This document shows, one piece after another, positions 1 to 11,681 of a stretch of DNA of 64,000 nucleotides; the stretch's first letter is position 1; each line of letters starts with the position of its first letter. The DNA is taken from NCBI GenBank assembly GCA_963969395.1, contig OZ017797.1:34968001-35032000 (forward strand), read 5' to 3'. The stretch is from Pseudoscleropodium purum. Taxonomy: Eukaryota > Streptophyta > Bryopsida > Hypnales > Brachytheciaceae. The position numbers were made by a program, and so were the translations under genes. A model generated the notes under the pieces. The model made no database searches, had not been told where the DNA came from, and saw nothing but the letters and a program-made list of their open reading frames with translations.

Positions 1-544
1 TCAAAAGGACTATAATTAGGTGTCGTTGGAAACATGATGAGATTTTCTACAAGTTTGAAAAAACATCTTTGAAAATTGATAGAAACTCCATTATAATTAG
101 CCCCTTAAATTGAATAGGTAGTCCAAACTTTTAGAAATGTGATGATGTGTAATGAAAAAATTTAGAAAGATGATTAATGGTCATTTTCATACAAAAGTTT
201 TGAGCTATAAAATAGATTGCATCCATTTGGTTGGATTAATAATTGCACTAACTAAAGTCTATCAATATAATTTGAAACAAAAAATTAAAAATTTCTCGTA
301 AAATTGATTGTAGATTGAATATTAAAGATTTTTTTGAAGTCTAATTATGATCATTTCTCTTAAGAATTATTATCTTACATAGTTTTTGAAGTCATTTTTG
401 GAAGACCATACATTAAATTAGAAAATATTATTTTTTTGTTTGAAACTTGTATTCTTTAAATTATAGAATATTTACTTAAAAGAGTCCTAAAAATCCACAT
501 AGTATATGTAAATGTAAGAGCACAAACACAAGAACCTAGTAACA
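1..544. other. AT-rich intergenic DNA, nothing recognised
   Basis: No gene, RNA motif or clear repeat terminus is visible here. The sequence is very AT-rich and all frames are broken by frequent stops. It ends at the TTAA that opens the first TTAA-flanked element. Confidence 0.6.
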
Positions 545-1758
545 TTAACCCCTAAAGCACTAAACTATGGGGGTTTTTTGGCAACATAGCAATTTTGGGC
601 GACTCATTGTAAACGTGATTTTTATTTTTTGTTCTTTGAAATTCTTATACAAAATTTGCATAAGGAATAGCTTTAAGGCCCAAAATTTTACATAACTTTT
701 GATTACATGGTTAAAAAATTATTGCATGATATGTAATTTTCATTACTCAGTGCATAGGTTGGGCAACTTAGAAAATTTCTTTAAAAATCACTTTTTTGAG
801 AACTAAAAATTTGAAATTGATTTTCAAGATTTATATATGAGTAGAAAGCTTTGAATCATTCCATTTTGATTAATGAGATGAAAGTTATGAGGAGTTTTAG
901 TTTGCAATCAATTATGGATTTTCGACTTTAAAATAAACTTTGAAGTCCTATATTTCAACTCAATTTTCAATATTTTGAGAAAAAAATAAAATCATAGGAT
1001 ATAGATTGTTCATTACAACATTACAACCATTAGGATTGGCATTTTCAATTCCGTAACTAAATTTTTAACAATTTCATATTTTGAATTATTCTCTACTTCT
1101 TTCTATTTACTATTTTATTCTTATGTGTTGTACAATTTCAAAAGATCTAAAAAAATTTCAAGCATGTAGCCAACTTGCCTTGAAGAATGAATCCAAAGAA
1201 GCACCACCATTTTAGACATTTTCCATACAAATGAGCGACCTTTGTGAAGTGCAACTACTTGGTTTTTTGTAGGGTCAAAAAAAGGATTTTTGTCAATTCA
1301 AACACTAATATCTTACAACCTACACAATGGAAATTTTTATAATTTTTTCTACTCCTTTATCAAACCAACATACTACAAGATTCTATGGTTACATGTATCC
1401 AAAAATGTTTATTTTGTTTTATTTTAAATTTGATACTTGTACTAGAAATGGCAATAGGAAAAATTTCAAGCCACGGGAGGGCTACAAGTTTTGAACCCCC
1501 CTTGTGCAATTAAAGAAGAAATAAAATTATTATTATTATTATTAAATTTAGCATTTGATGTGGTACTATCGGTGCCATGTCAACACCATGTCAGGTTTAA
1601 TTTTTTTGATTAATTAATTTTTAAAACTTTTTTTCTGTATTTGCATCACGAGGTGCCAAAAATGAAAACTTAACAACCCTCCTAGGGATTCAGATTTTTC
1701 CTAATGCAATTTTAGAACATTTTGGGTGAAAACCTAGTCAAAAGACTTTAGTGGTTAA
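545..1758 (+). mobile_element. TTAA-flanked MITE, subfamily A (copy A1)
   Basis: The element runs from an intact TTAA (545-548) followed by CCCCTAAAGCACTAAA to ...AAAGACTTTAGTGG and a second intact TTAA (1755-1758). The two ends are imperfect inverted repeats (left CCCCTAAAG, right, reverse-complemented, CCACTAAAG). The interior is shared with copies near 2.6, 17.9, 19.1, 23.2, 44.7 and 56.9 kb; diagnostic shared stretches are GGCAACATAGCAATTTTGGG near the left end and the block around 840-900 (AAGCTTTGAATCATTCCATT). It has no coding capacity. A second, unrelated element is nested at 1456-1702. The TTAA duplication suggests a piggyBac- or Sola3-type transposase acting in trans; no such transposase is present in the window. 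Confidence 0.8.
1456..1702. mobile_element. Nested MITE, Mutator-like ends
   Basis: A 247-bp insertion inside element A1. Its ends are inverted repeats of about 40 bp: AGGAAAAATTTCAAGCC at the left and, reverse-complemented, AGGAAAAATCTGAATCC at the right. It is bracketed by AATGGCAAT (1447-1455) and AATGCAAT (1703-1710), an imperfect 8-9 bp direct repeat. Other A and D copies carry the uninterrupted sequence AAATGGCAATTTT here, so the insertion is directly visible. Long inverted repeats starting near GGAAAA with a target duplication of about 9 bp fit a Mutator-like MITE. A short ATT microsatellite lies inside (about 1527-1545). Confidence 0.6.
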
Positions 1759-2611
1759 TTTACAAAGTCACACAATTATGAATTAATTATCACATTACTA
1801 TATTATATCAATTTCTACAAAAATAAATTTTGTGGTAACACTAATTTTCTAAGTGTCACTAATTGCCCCTCTTCTTCTAATAGGACAAATCAATGTACTT
1901 TGTAGTGTTTCTTCTTACTTCAAATATCAAAGATTCTAGACCAATTCTTATTTTCAATATCCCTTCTACATGAGTTCATTCTCATTTGGGCTTTCAAAGT
2001 TCATTGTATTTGCAATTGCCAATGAAATCTCCTTTTATTTGTTTTAAAAAAAAGTTCATTACACTTTGTTGTTTACCAGATTTTGTTCTAAGAAGCCATA
2101 TTCATGGCTACGCTTGATGGAAGGGGAGGCCAACTAGTCTAACCAACTGTAACCCTAAGGACAAACTTCCATATACAAAAATTGACCACAATTTGTAAGA
2201 AAGACAAAAGATTTTTTAGAATTCTACATGGAAGTGTGAAATATTTGCAAGAGGAGAATTGGAATTGCTAGCCAATAAATTTTAGAAAGAGGCATGTGAA
2301 AAGTGGGAAAGGCAACTATTTGACTTCTAGAAAATTAATCTTAACATTGGGCTTCAACTTTTTATTTGATTTTGCTTTAGCAACAAGCCAAAATCTACTT
2401 TTGAAATGTGGTTTCTAACTACCCACATAGAAGTGTAAACATCATAGAAGTCACCTAAAACTATTGGAAACTTGAAATTGGTTTCTAATTTCAACTTTGC
2501 AAAGAAGTTTGTCCTTAAGCCTCCCATAAGCCTTTGACCTTGATACTATTCCTATGTATTGGTTGTTGACATACCTTTGTTTCTAATTTTCAATACCTAC
2601 TCCAATCCTAT
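1759..2611. other. AT-rich intergenic DNA
   Basis: I see no gene or RNA. All frames are short and no repeat termini could be defined. Confidence 0.5.
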
Positions 2612-3516
2612 TTAGCCTCTAAAGGATCAACATGCATTATTTGTCTACATAGCAATTTTGGGTAGGTATATGACTAGAGATTTCTATATTTAAATCTAAT
2701 ATTTTGATGAAAATTTTGGACAAGGATTATCTTTCATATATACTAAGTTTTATGACATTTGGAAATATGAGTAAAAAGTTATGGCCTAACATGTTACTTT
2801 TTTCATAAATAGGTAGTCTAGGCAAATTAGAAAAAATCACTTTTTTTAGAAACAAAAATTTGAATTTGGTTTTCTAGAGTTATATATAGATGGAAAGCTT
2901 TGAATCATTCCATTTTGATTAATGAGTCAAAAGTTATGAGGATTTTTTGTTTGTGGGCGGTTATAAATTTTTTGCTTTAAAATAAGCTTTGAAGTCATTA
3001 ATCTTACTTAATTTTCAATATTTTAGGAAAAAATAAAATCATAGAATGTAGATTGTCCATTGCAACATTATAAGCATTGGAATGGACATTTTTCAATTCC
3101 ATAATGAAATTCTTAATAATTTAGTATTTTGAACAATTCTTTGCTTCTTTCTTTTTACTATTTTTTTCTTATATGTTGTACAATTTCAAATGATCTGAAA
3201 TTTTTCAAGCATGTGTCTATCTTGTCCAGAAAACAGAATCCAAAGAAGAACCATCATTTTGGATATTTTTTCATAGAAAAGTGAGCTTTGTGAAATGCAA
3301 CTACCCTCTTTTCCGTAAGGCCAAAAAAATAATTTTAGTGAATTGAATGCTTATATCTTGCAATCATTGTAGTGGAAACTTTATGAAATTTTGAACACAT
3401 AATCTTAAGTCATCATACTACAAGATCCTACAATTGTATGAGTCAAAAACTTGTACTAAAAATGACTATTTTTTAGCATTTTCTGTGAAAATATAGTCAT
3501 AAAACTTGAGGTGATC
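2612..3516 (+). mobile_element. TTAA-type MITE, subfamily A (degenerate copy A2)
   Basis: The left end TTAGCCTCTAAAGGATC is a mutated form of TTAACCCCTAAAGGACC and is followed by the shared ACATAGCAATTTTGGG. The interior is collinear with A1, including AAGCTTTGAATCATTCCATT near 2896. The right end (about 3484-3516) corresponds to the A-type end GTGAAAAC-TAGTC...CTTTAGTGGTTAA but has decayed, so that boundary is approximate. Confidence 0.65.
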
Positions 3517-4715
3517 TCATTAGCACCACCTTATAACCACCCTTTGAACGGTTCACCTTTCATTTTCAATGCTACCCTTTCAATGCAAGTTTTAATTTTG
3601 TTAGCACTTCCTAGATGAAAGGTTGAAATTATTTTTCACCTTTCCTTTGAAGGGCTTCAATCATTTCTCTCTTCATATAGAGCCATTTCACAAGGTGAAG
3701 GCCACCGCAACCTTCAACAGCCGGCACTGCAAGCAGGGCTGCTTCGCTTTCTCAAACTCCCATTTTTCAATAAAACAATGCAACTTTCTCAAGTGCACAC
3801 TCCTTTAGACATATGGATCTCTCTTGTGCAGGAATTGAGGTTTCGAATATTGCACAACAACAAATATCATAAAGCCAACTAGGCAACCATTTGTACGTAC
3901 CATTTTGTACATACCATGACGGTGGGTGATGAAACACAATGTGGTCATGAAAGGCACTCACAAGTGAAATCAAAGCACTAAATATTAAGTCATATATAAT
4001 TCGATGTGATGTCGTGTTGAAGTACACAAGAAAAGCTTAAGAATTTGGTGAATTGGGCTTGGCTGCTCACAAAGCTCCACACATGGATGCATGTTCCGGA
4101 TACTTGGCACATATCAAGGTGGAAGATGCACGTATTGATGTGAGTTTCGAAGCAAACTAATCCTCTTCTTCTGTGCACAAGGATTTGCGCAATATGAGTG
4201 CCAGTGAGATCACCAGCGTGGCTTGCAAGGACCCAAAAAGCAGAAGAATGCACCACTACTTTTGCTGCTTCAGATTCGGGCCATCCAAACCGGTACCACC
4301 AGGCAAGCCTTGGGGAAAATGCTCATTGAGCAACGCAACTAAGTTAAGTGAAGCGAGTGGTTTTGCATCTCTTGAGTTTTGAGCTAAAGTTGTCTGCCAA
4401 GATTTGAACACAGCGGATTACATATGTGTGTGTGTGGTATGACATTTTTATGTTCTTTCCATGTTGTGGTGGCTCCAAGAATTTCATTGAGGGTACCAAT
4501 TTTGCCAAAATTGGTATAATATTTTCATTGTTGTGGTAAGGTAGGAGATTGTATTTCATTTCAGCCACAATTCAAAAGTCACCTTGATTGTGCTACCATC
4601 TATATCAATATAGTATATATTTTAAACTTTCAAATGTACTCTATTGATATACAGTGGGGCTAGTGGTTATAAGGTGGTGCTAATGGTCATATGGTGCAAA
4701 TTGGGTTTTTTTACT
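3517..4715. other. Intergenic DNA with a less AT-rich patch
   Basis: The patch at about 3,620-4,390 has more balanced composition than its surroundings and several overlapping open frames of 60-90 codons on both strands. None resembles a known protein or shows a credible start with splice sites. A diverged single-copy remnant is possible. No RNA gene was seen. Confidence 0.4.
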
Positions 4716-5367
4716 TTAACCCCTAAATGCCCAAGGCTTGTTTTGAGCTTCTTGGAATTTGTTATAAATTGAATAGAATGCCAACATTTTGATAAGTTGT
4801 ATCAAAAAAATTTGAATTATAACAGTACAAATTCAAACTAGACATGTTAGAGATCTCATAGGAAAAGAAAACACAACAATATCACTTATGGAGTAAAAGA
4901 TTATAATGTTTGACCATGAGGGTGTTGAAATTACATAAGTGATGTAAGTCTTTCACTCCTCTTTTCACAAGTCAAATCTAAAAAGTTGGTGACTAGAAAA
5001 ATATGAGGCTAAAGGGCCTAACATGTATAACCCAAATCAATTTATGGCTTCTTAAAATTTATTCTATAATTGTTTTAAATGAAGTTTGAATGTGATTTTT
5101 CTCCAAGATCTAGTGTATTTGAGACTTATTTCCAAGAGCTTTCAACACTATGGGAAGTCAAGATTGCAATGGAACCCTTGCACAAAATCTTGAATAGATA
5201 AATCGCTATGATTTATTTTCAAGATCAAATTTTTGATGCTAAAACTAGACTTCAAGAAGAATTTTCCAAAAATAGAAACTACAAAAAATAGCAATTTGGT
5301 TAGGTTTTAATTAACTTCAAAGTTTTGCAAATGCTAGATTTTGGTGCCTCAAGCATTTAGGGGTTAA
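4716..5367 (+). mobile_element. TTAA-flanked MITE, subfamily C (copy C1)
   Basis: A 652-bp element between intact TTAA sites (4716-4719 and 5364-5367). Left terminus CCCCTAAATGCCCAAGGC; right terminus, reverse-complemented, CCCCTAAATGCTTGAGGC. So the inverted repeats start like subfamily A (CCCCTAAA) but the interior is different. Full-length relatives lie at 38,939-39,594 and 56,571-58,198. Position 5075-5078 is an unoccupied TTAA at exactly the place where copy C3 carries a nested A element. Confidence 0.8.
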
Positions 5368-5571
5368 TGACAATAGTAAGTGTCAAAGTCATACAAGGGC
5401 ATCAAAACTAAATTTTGAAGGAGAAATTGAAATTCTGGTTTTCAAAAAGTATGTTTCTGTTTAGGCTACCTACTTGTGAATTTTCCAAACCATCCTCAAG
5501 TTGGCTTAAGGCTCACTTACTACTTAGAATTATAAATTAGAATTAGATCAATGTTAAGTTGTTAACTCTAA

Positions 5572-6487
5572 AAGGACCATTGTCCCTTTCAAGGGACAAA
5601 TTGAATTTTGGGCAAGTTTATACTGTCTCAGTTTTTTTCATGATTTTTTGAAACTTTTTTTGAGGATAGAAAAATTCATTAGTTTCATGATTTTTTTTTA
5701 AATTGGTGCCTGGGAACAAATTTTATGCCCAAGTATGCTCAAAATCTAAATAAGCTCAAAATTAAGGAGACCATGCAACAAAATGATTTTATTTATTTTT
5801 ATTTATTTTTATTTTTCTCATACATTATATTTTTGTCTACATGGAAAGCTTTGATTCATTTCATTTGTATATTAAGTGAATGAATATTCTGGACAATCTA
5901 TTTTGGGAGGCAATAGGAGCATCTTCCTAAAAAAATAACTTGTAGGATTCATTTCTAAATGCAATTTTTACAATTTCAAAAAAAGAAGTTCTTTATGGTT
6001 TAGTTTTCTTAATAGAATAGTTTCACCATTGGAATTAGTGCATTTTAATTCCCTCTTTGAGATATTAATAATTTAGATTTTCTTTCTATATTATAACTAC
6101 ACTTAACAATATTTTAAGAATGAAAACCAAGTTTTTTTGAATTGTTTTTTTCTTAGACTCTCAATCCTATTCCCTACCAAAAGGCTTTAAACCTTAAAAT
6201 TCTATAGTGCAAAAAATTGAAGTTAAGAAGGTTCAAAGTCAAATAATCTAGTCCTAGGATGTGCAAAAAAACTTGTTTTCTTCACTTTAAATGCAAATAT
6301 CTTGCGATATGTGTAGTCAAAAATTTCGAAATTTATTCCATAAATTTTCATACTAATTAGGTGTAAGATCCTATGGTTAGATGTGCAAAAAAAAACAATT
6401 TTCAAATATTTTCACTCATTGCAATAAAAATGGCAATTTCCAATCTTTTTTGGCAGAAAAAAAAGGCGTTGGTCTTTAAGGGGTTAA
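5572..6487 (+). mobile_element. TTAA-flanked MITE, subfamily D (copy D1)
   Basis: A 916-bp element between TTAA 5572-5575 and TTAA 6484-6487. Left end CTCTAAAAGGACCATTG, then the subterminal palindrome TTGTCCCtttcaaGGGACAA (5580-5600 region), then ATTTTGGGCAAG. Right end GGCGTTGGTCTTTAAGGGG. The subfamily shares the right-hand block AAGATCCTATGGTTAGATGT with related copies at 49.6 and 58.6 kb and, on the other strand, at 35.5 kb. No coding capacity. Confidence 0.75.
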
Positions 6488-8229
6488 TAGTGAGATTTTA
6501 GAAAATTCGTAGTTTAGAAGTAAAATGGCATCAAAAGAAGTTGAATGAAAAAGTTTAAAATAAAATGAGAATAAAGAATGCAAATTTAAATACTAGATTA
6601 TGATATTAAAAAGGTTGAAGAGGGCTAAGTAAGAAGATGAAGAGTATGTAGAAGATAAAGATTAGGTGGAAGATGAAGACTTGATGAAGGATGAATATTA
6701 GGCAAATGAAGACAAGGAAGATGAAGACTAAAGTTTAGGTTTAGGATTTTGATGTTCTTCTCTTATATTTTTCTCTCTTTGGGTTGGAGACTCTAGTGGA
6801 TAGAGTATTGTTGACTTTCTAGAGACTAGTGGGAAGAAAAGCCATCAAGAATTAGGAAAATGTAGAAGAAAAGTCTGGTAATTTAGAGGGTTTGTAAACT
6901 CTAGGCAATATTCAAATCCTTTGGGCAATACTTGGAATACAATACCTAATTTTTTCATAGATAAACCTCTTTCTTCTCTTTCTTCAATTGTTCATTCCAT
7001 AGCATTCTGAGTTATAGAAAATTAGTTATGAATTTCTAAAATTTTGTTCAATATTAAAGTAGTAAAATGTTGACATGCTTCAACAATCAAATTTCAGGGT
7101 AAGACAAACTTCAACCTTTCTAGCTTACATTTTTGTATGAAATCTCTTCTTTCTCTTTCTTTGGAAGTTTATTTCATTGCATTTGAAATTATAAAGAATT
7201 AGTTATCAATTTCTAAAGTTTTTCACACCCATCTTGGTTAGACTATCATACAAACCATCATCTTGAGGGTTTGAAAATCACTACACAACTTGTATGGCTA
7301 AAGGATGAAAACTTCTATTTTTCACAAAATACTCAAGGAAAGTGAGGAGGGGCTGAATTTTAATTTTTTTTCACATTTAAGAAAATTTTCATTGTTAGTA
7401 TCTTTTGGCAGTTGCCTCATTTGCTAGTGACAATAATATAAATGTCAAAATTTCTTTCTAACTTTCCTCTCTTGAAGTGCCACATGTCTTAACCCCTAAA
7501 ATTCCTTGAAAGTCAAAATAGTTTTTGAGAAATTTGGGCATTTAAAATGAAGTATCCCATTTTGGTTATTTAGTCTCATTTTTTTTCTTAAGAATATAAA
7601 ACAAAACCCCTTAGGAATCTAAGTTTTATGAAGATCTAATGGTTGAAAAAAACTATGCATTGTTTTTTTGAGCCCCAACTTAGAAAGAGTGCAACATCAT
7701 TTTGCTTTGAAAATTTATATTAGACTTTTTAGCTCAAGCTCTATCCAAATGTGAAGTCCTTCAAATCTTTCTTGCAAAGAAATTTTGAGTTACGGGGATT
7801 GAAAGCTTGATTAAGCCACATTGTCAATAGCCCAAGCAATCCTGAAAAAGATACTTTGCTTCACTTTGCACACTTTGTTCTCACACATACATTGCCCTCA
7901 AACCTCAATGTCTTTGTATATGACCCTAACACTAAACAAGAAAATTTTCCTCTGTTTATAAATTCTAACAATTAAATAAAATTAGAATATTACCCTCTTT
8001 TATATAAAGTAATAAGTTTTAGTAATTTTGTGAATGTTTTCAATTTCAAGCACGTGAATATCTAGAGGTTAACAAAACAACCTATCTTACCTCTAAGATT
8101 TAGTTTTGACACCCTCTATTGAATGAAATACCAATGGATAGAGAAAACCAACCAACCAACAATTTGCAAGATTTGCACTACAAATAAACATATTCTTATC
8201 ACCAAACAAATCGTGTAGAAAGATGGCTA
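6488..8229. other. AT-rich intergenic DNA with one solitary TTAA-element end
   Basis: No gene is visible. A lone terminus TTAACCCCTAAAATTCC begins at 7499; I could not find its partner end, so this is probably a decayed or truncated TTAA-type element. A GA-rich, GAAGAT-like low-complexity stretch spans about 6,610-6,735. Confidence 0.5.
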
Positions 8230-8461
8230 CACTAAAAATTATATTTTTAGTATCACCTATCCTTACTACTTACTATAGGCTATAACTTTTTATAAAAGAT
8301 GAATATTTTTACCAAGAGCATAGATATCAACACTATTCAAAGAGGAAGATCTATATAAACATAGTTTATAAACATAGTTGATAAAAATATTCAACAAGAG
8401 TACAAATTTATAGCATTTTTAAATCATTTAGTGTAGGTGACACTAAATCCGTTTTTTAGTG
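8230..8461. mobile_element. CACTA-type MITE
   Basis: A 232-bp element whose left end is CACTAAAAATTATATTTTTA and whose right end, reverse-complemented, is CACTAAAAAACGGATTTAGT; both continue into GTRTCACCTA. Ends beginning CACTA mark the CACTA (En/Spm) superfamily in plants. There is no coding capacity, so it would be mobilised in trans. The expected 3-bp target duplication is not clear (CTA on the left, TAG on the right). Confidence 0.65.
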
Positions 8462-9933
8462 TAGTCCAACAGAGGATGTTGGCTTCATCTCTTTCTTTGT
8501 AGATTCAATAATTCCACTCATGAACTCCTATCTTGATAGCTTCAATTGCAGGTGATGTACAGTAGTACAACAAGTATTTCGAAATCACCCAATGAAACGT
8601 GGCCAAACTTCTCGTTTCCAAAAGGCAACAGGGCTTGAAGCTAGACCAAAGAAATCGACGAAATCTGGGAGATTTTTGGCCGCAAAAAGAGCCACTGTGA
8701 TAGGGTGGTTCCACCTTGAGCTCCGGGCATGCAAACCAGCATTGTGGGCCATATGCAACACACTCAGTCAAGTACTCCATTCATACGTTTGCATCACTTA
8801 TTGCAGCAGCACCCTTTTCTCCACAATTTGGGAGTACAACGGCAGATAGTCGGTGCAGATTTTTCACTTTTTTCCCTTGTAATAAGTTCACGCATTCTCT
8901 TTTTTCTGTCACGACGGATCCTCCACACATTCTTCCTAGTTCAGTTGCTACGCACCGTTGGAAGCTGGAAGCTGGGTGCACCCGCCCGGCCATGTGCACG
9001 GAAAGCAACACAGACGGACGGACGTGCACAAGAAAATTATGAATATACTTTCTCTAGGCAACGCTGTGTTCATTTACAAATGATTGTTGTTATCCTGTGA
9101 TTCTTACATAACGGTTTACTATAAGAGAACACTCATCACTGAAATCAGAGCAGTGGAGCACTGGCTGACCCAATTGTAGACACTAGACAGCATGTTTCCT
9201 GACAACGATTTTTGGGCCACGCACTGAGTATCTTTCCGCAGCTTTTCCAGAGTCCTTGCAGATGCAAACAGGACACGAGATACCGTTTGTTGCTGGCAAG
9301 GGATAAGCTCAGGGCCCAGGCATACTCGGGGAACAGGTCAGGAATGACGGTTCACCTACCTTGTGTTTGATTGAACCCACTCAACAAGGGTTCACTTTTT
9401 GGAGAGAACTCAAGTGGTGAACTATAGGGGCCGCGATTCATGTCCCCTGCGTCATGTCTTCCAGAGGAGAGTGCAGTTGCACTCTGTGCTAGTGCACACA
9501 GCCCCGTGCGTTGGAATTGTGTAGGTCTGCCAATTCCCATGGCCAATCACAACTCCTGCAAGCCCTAGTGCTCCCACAGGAGACAACCTCCTTCCGGAGA
9601 GAAGCTCCTCTCTGATTACTCCAACATCTAAGTGGAAGAACAATAACAATGCGTAGAAGTCAAGAGTACTCCAAAAGAGTTTGATTTTACCCCTTTCCAT
9701 CACAAGTAGTGCAAAGGTTTTGTTGACATTCACAACGAACCACATCTACGTGATTCGTGGAGCGGCTATTACTGCCTGCTACAAACTCTAGTACCAACCG
9801 AACAAACAAAAAATTCACCAGGGAGTGCTAACTTTCGACTCCCAGCAGTGAACAAGCGATAGAAGTGGAAACCTGTTATTCCATGAAAATGCAATCTAAT
9901 AATGTACATTAACCAATGCCTCAACACACACGC
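8462..9933. other. Single-copy-like region downstream of the first HMA gene
   Basis: This stretch is less AT-rich than the repeats and carries no transposon ends that I recognise. Overlapping open frames of 60-120 codons occur on both strands (8.5-9.1 kb and 9.35-9.75 kb), but none looks like a known protein and none is clearly favoured. Its lower-numbered neighbour is a MITE and its upper neighbour is the 3' end of the minus-strand HMA gene, so the part next to 9,933 should hold that gene's 3' UTR. Confidence 0.45.
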
Positions 9934-11228
9934 TCAGTAAGCTATCTTGACATGCTTCAGGTAGTTGGGATTCATATAAGGCATGGGCGGACCGTAGAAG
10001 CCCATGTTGTTGTTGAAGTCGGGGTAGAGCGGAGGGTAAGCTTGACTGGGCCTGTAGCCATAGCCATAGGGAGGATACCCCTCGTAGATGGACTGGTAAG
10101 GCGGATACTGCGCCTGGGAAACATTTGCTGGTGGTTTTGCCTCTTCCTTCTTCTCCTCTTTCTTCTCTTCCTTCTTCTCTTCTTTCTTTTCCTCCTTTTT
10201 CTCCTCAGTCTTGGTTTCTTCCTTCTTTTCCTCCTTCTTCTCTTCCTTCTTTTCTTCCTTCTTCTCCTCCTTCTTCTCTTCCTTCTTCTCCTCCTTCTTC
10301 TCCTCCTTCTTCTCCTCCTTCTCTTCCTTCTTCTCTTCCTTCTTCTCCTCCTTCTTCTCTTCCACAACCACTACTTCAACGACTGGGGGTGGGGGAGATG
10401 GGGGCCAAAAACTGGCATGCTTGTCCACCCGCTTAGCCCTCCTCAAAACTCGGTCTGGATCGGGTCTGCCCACCACGGTCACCTTGTTCATCTTCTGGTC
10501 GACATCCACACTGAACACGCCTGCAAAAGGGGAATTGGTCTTGCCTCTTTCAGTTTGCTTTCCAATCACCGATCATCAACACTCTGTAGAGCATCTACTC
10601 GTTTCTTCTAAGTTACCCTAATTTGAGAAGGAATTTGGCACTTACCGCCCAAGTATCTAATTTCCTCAGACACTATCTCCGCACATTTGCTGCAACACAT
10701 GCGCACTTTCAGCTCCACCTTGTGCATTGCGATCCTCTGTACAAGCCAACAACAGAAAATGATTCTGTAGTCCATAATCGAACAAAATAGGGTTTAAATC
10801 TACAACTGCCTAACAAACGAAGCAGAGAACGAGACACGTGCACCAGAATCAACCTTCTCAAGAATCCAAACGGTGAAATTCAGAGAACACTCGGCGAGCA
10901 ACCTAAGGAGAAGAAAGCACAGAGAAAACACGCAATCCGACTTACTGGCATTTTATCAGCGGTTTCCTGGGAAACTTGCACAGGGATAGCCCACGCGTTC
11001 TGGTCCAGCCATGCCGGAGCAGGGCCTCCTGAGTAGAGAACCTGCACACAAAAAGTACATTCCTTAGCAACAGAAAATTCCACTACCAAACCTTTCCAAA
11101 ACAACTTGGTAATCCCTCAAAAACAACACGGTGATCTATCATCATCCTTTTTCAAATCCAAATCTTGTCCACCACATGCGCAACCCAATGGGAAAAAAAA
11201 AAAGATTCCTTACCCCGGGGTCCTGCAT
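9934..11228 (-). CDS. HMA-domain plant protein with Lys/Glu tract (HPP-like), four exons
   Basis: Predicted heavy-metal-associated (HMA) protein of 262 residues. Exons, in transcript order: 11228-11214, 11041-10946, 10736-10646, 10520-9934; all introns (172, 209, 125 nt) are GT-AG and join in phases 0, 0 and 1. Residues 1-37 are a leader (MQDPG, then a Trp- and Pro-containing segment). The HMA domain covers about 42-102, with the metal-binding motif MCCSKC (50-55) and the typical RRAKRVDK end of the fold. Residues 107-120 are Pro/Val-rich, 121-194 are almost purely Lys/Glu, and 195-262 are a Tyr/Pro-rich tail ending MNPNYL...Y. HMA proteins of this kind bind transition metals or partner proteins. 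The C-terminus KIAY is not a CaaX box, so unlike HIPPs it should not be farnesylated (HPP type). The tiny first exon is inferred from an ATG directly before a good donor and is the least certain part. Its paralogue lies at 41,993-43,520. Confidence 0.87.
10136..10366 (-). repeat. In-frame purine tract coding for the Lys/Glu run
   Basis: About 230 bp in which the coding strand is almost entirely A and G, built from variants of the 12-mer GAAGAAGGAGGA/GAGAAGAAGGAG. It encodes about 74 residues of KKEE repeats, interrupted once by a Thr-Lys-Thr. All three frames of either strand stay open, which is why spurious poly-Arg and poly-Ser/Leu frames appear here. A tract of this length is prone to replication slippage. 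Confidence 0.9.
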
Positions 11229-11645
11229 CGAGTCTCGACTATCCAAACTTCTCCTCTGGATCAAAGATTCGAACCCCCACTAACACAATACGGCTAAAAT
11301 ATCTCAAAACAGACCACAGTGGCTGCAAACCCTTTCTACCACGACACGAAATGGCCAACCCCAAATTTCATAAAATGCGATCCCAATTGCGAACACCAAG
11401 CTCTCAGATCGGTAGGACTCCTTCAGAAATGTAAAAATCTCTTGGATCGCACTAGCAGAAACGGCAAGACTCTTTCAGAGATGGCAAAAAACTCGCTAAT
11501 CCTTGAATCTCCAAGCAGAAATCCGGACTCCAAGCTATCACCAAAGCTTTGACACCGAATGACGCTGCCAAGTAGCAGAAGAAGAAGACTCTATGCCACA
11601 CTCCTACCAGGAGAATCTCTCCAGAAAGAAACGACCACCACAGAA
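11229..11645 (-). promoter_or_regulatory. Probable 5' UTR of the first HMA gene
   Basis: The sequence between the predicted ATG (11228) and a TATA-like motif at 11674-11681. Transcription would start near 11,645 if the usual 25-30 bp spacing holds. No in-frame extension of the protein is obvious. The length (about 415 nt) is close to that inferred for the paralogue (about 390 nt). Confidence 0.45.
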
Positions 11646-11673
11646 TTGGAGACAACAAGCTGGTTTGGCCCAG

Positions 11674-11681
11674 TATTTAAA
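11674..11681 (-). promoter_or_regulatory. TATA-like box of the first HMA gene
   Basis: Reads TTTAAATA on the minus strand within AGTTTAAATACTGGGCC. It lies about 450 bp upstream of the predicted start codon and about 310 bp downstream (in transcription order) of the 187-bp tandem repeats. Confidence 0.45.

Noticed and set aside
9972..10621. Long open frames rich in Arg/Lys (minus) or Ser/Leu/Phe (plus) over the first HMA gene
   Set aside because: They are shadows of the Lys/Glu purine tract, in which no frame meets a stop. Only the minus-strand KKEE frame joins a spliced HMA domain.
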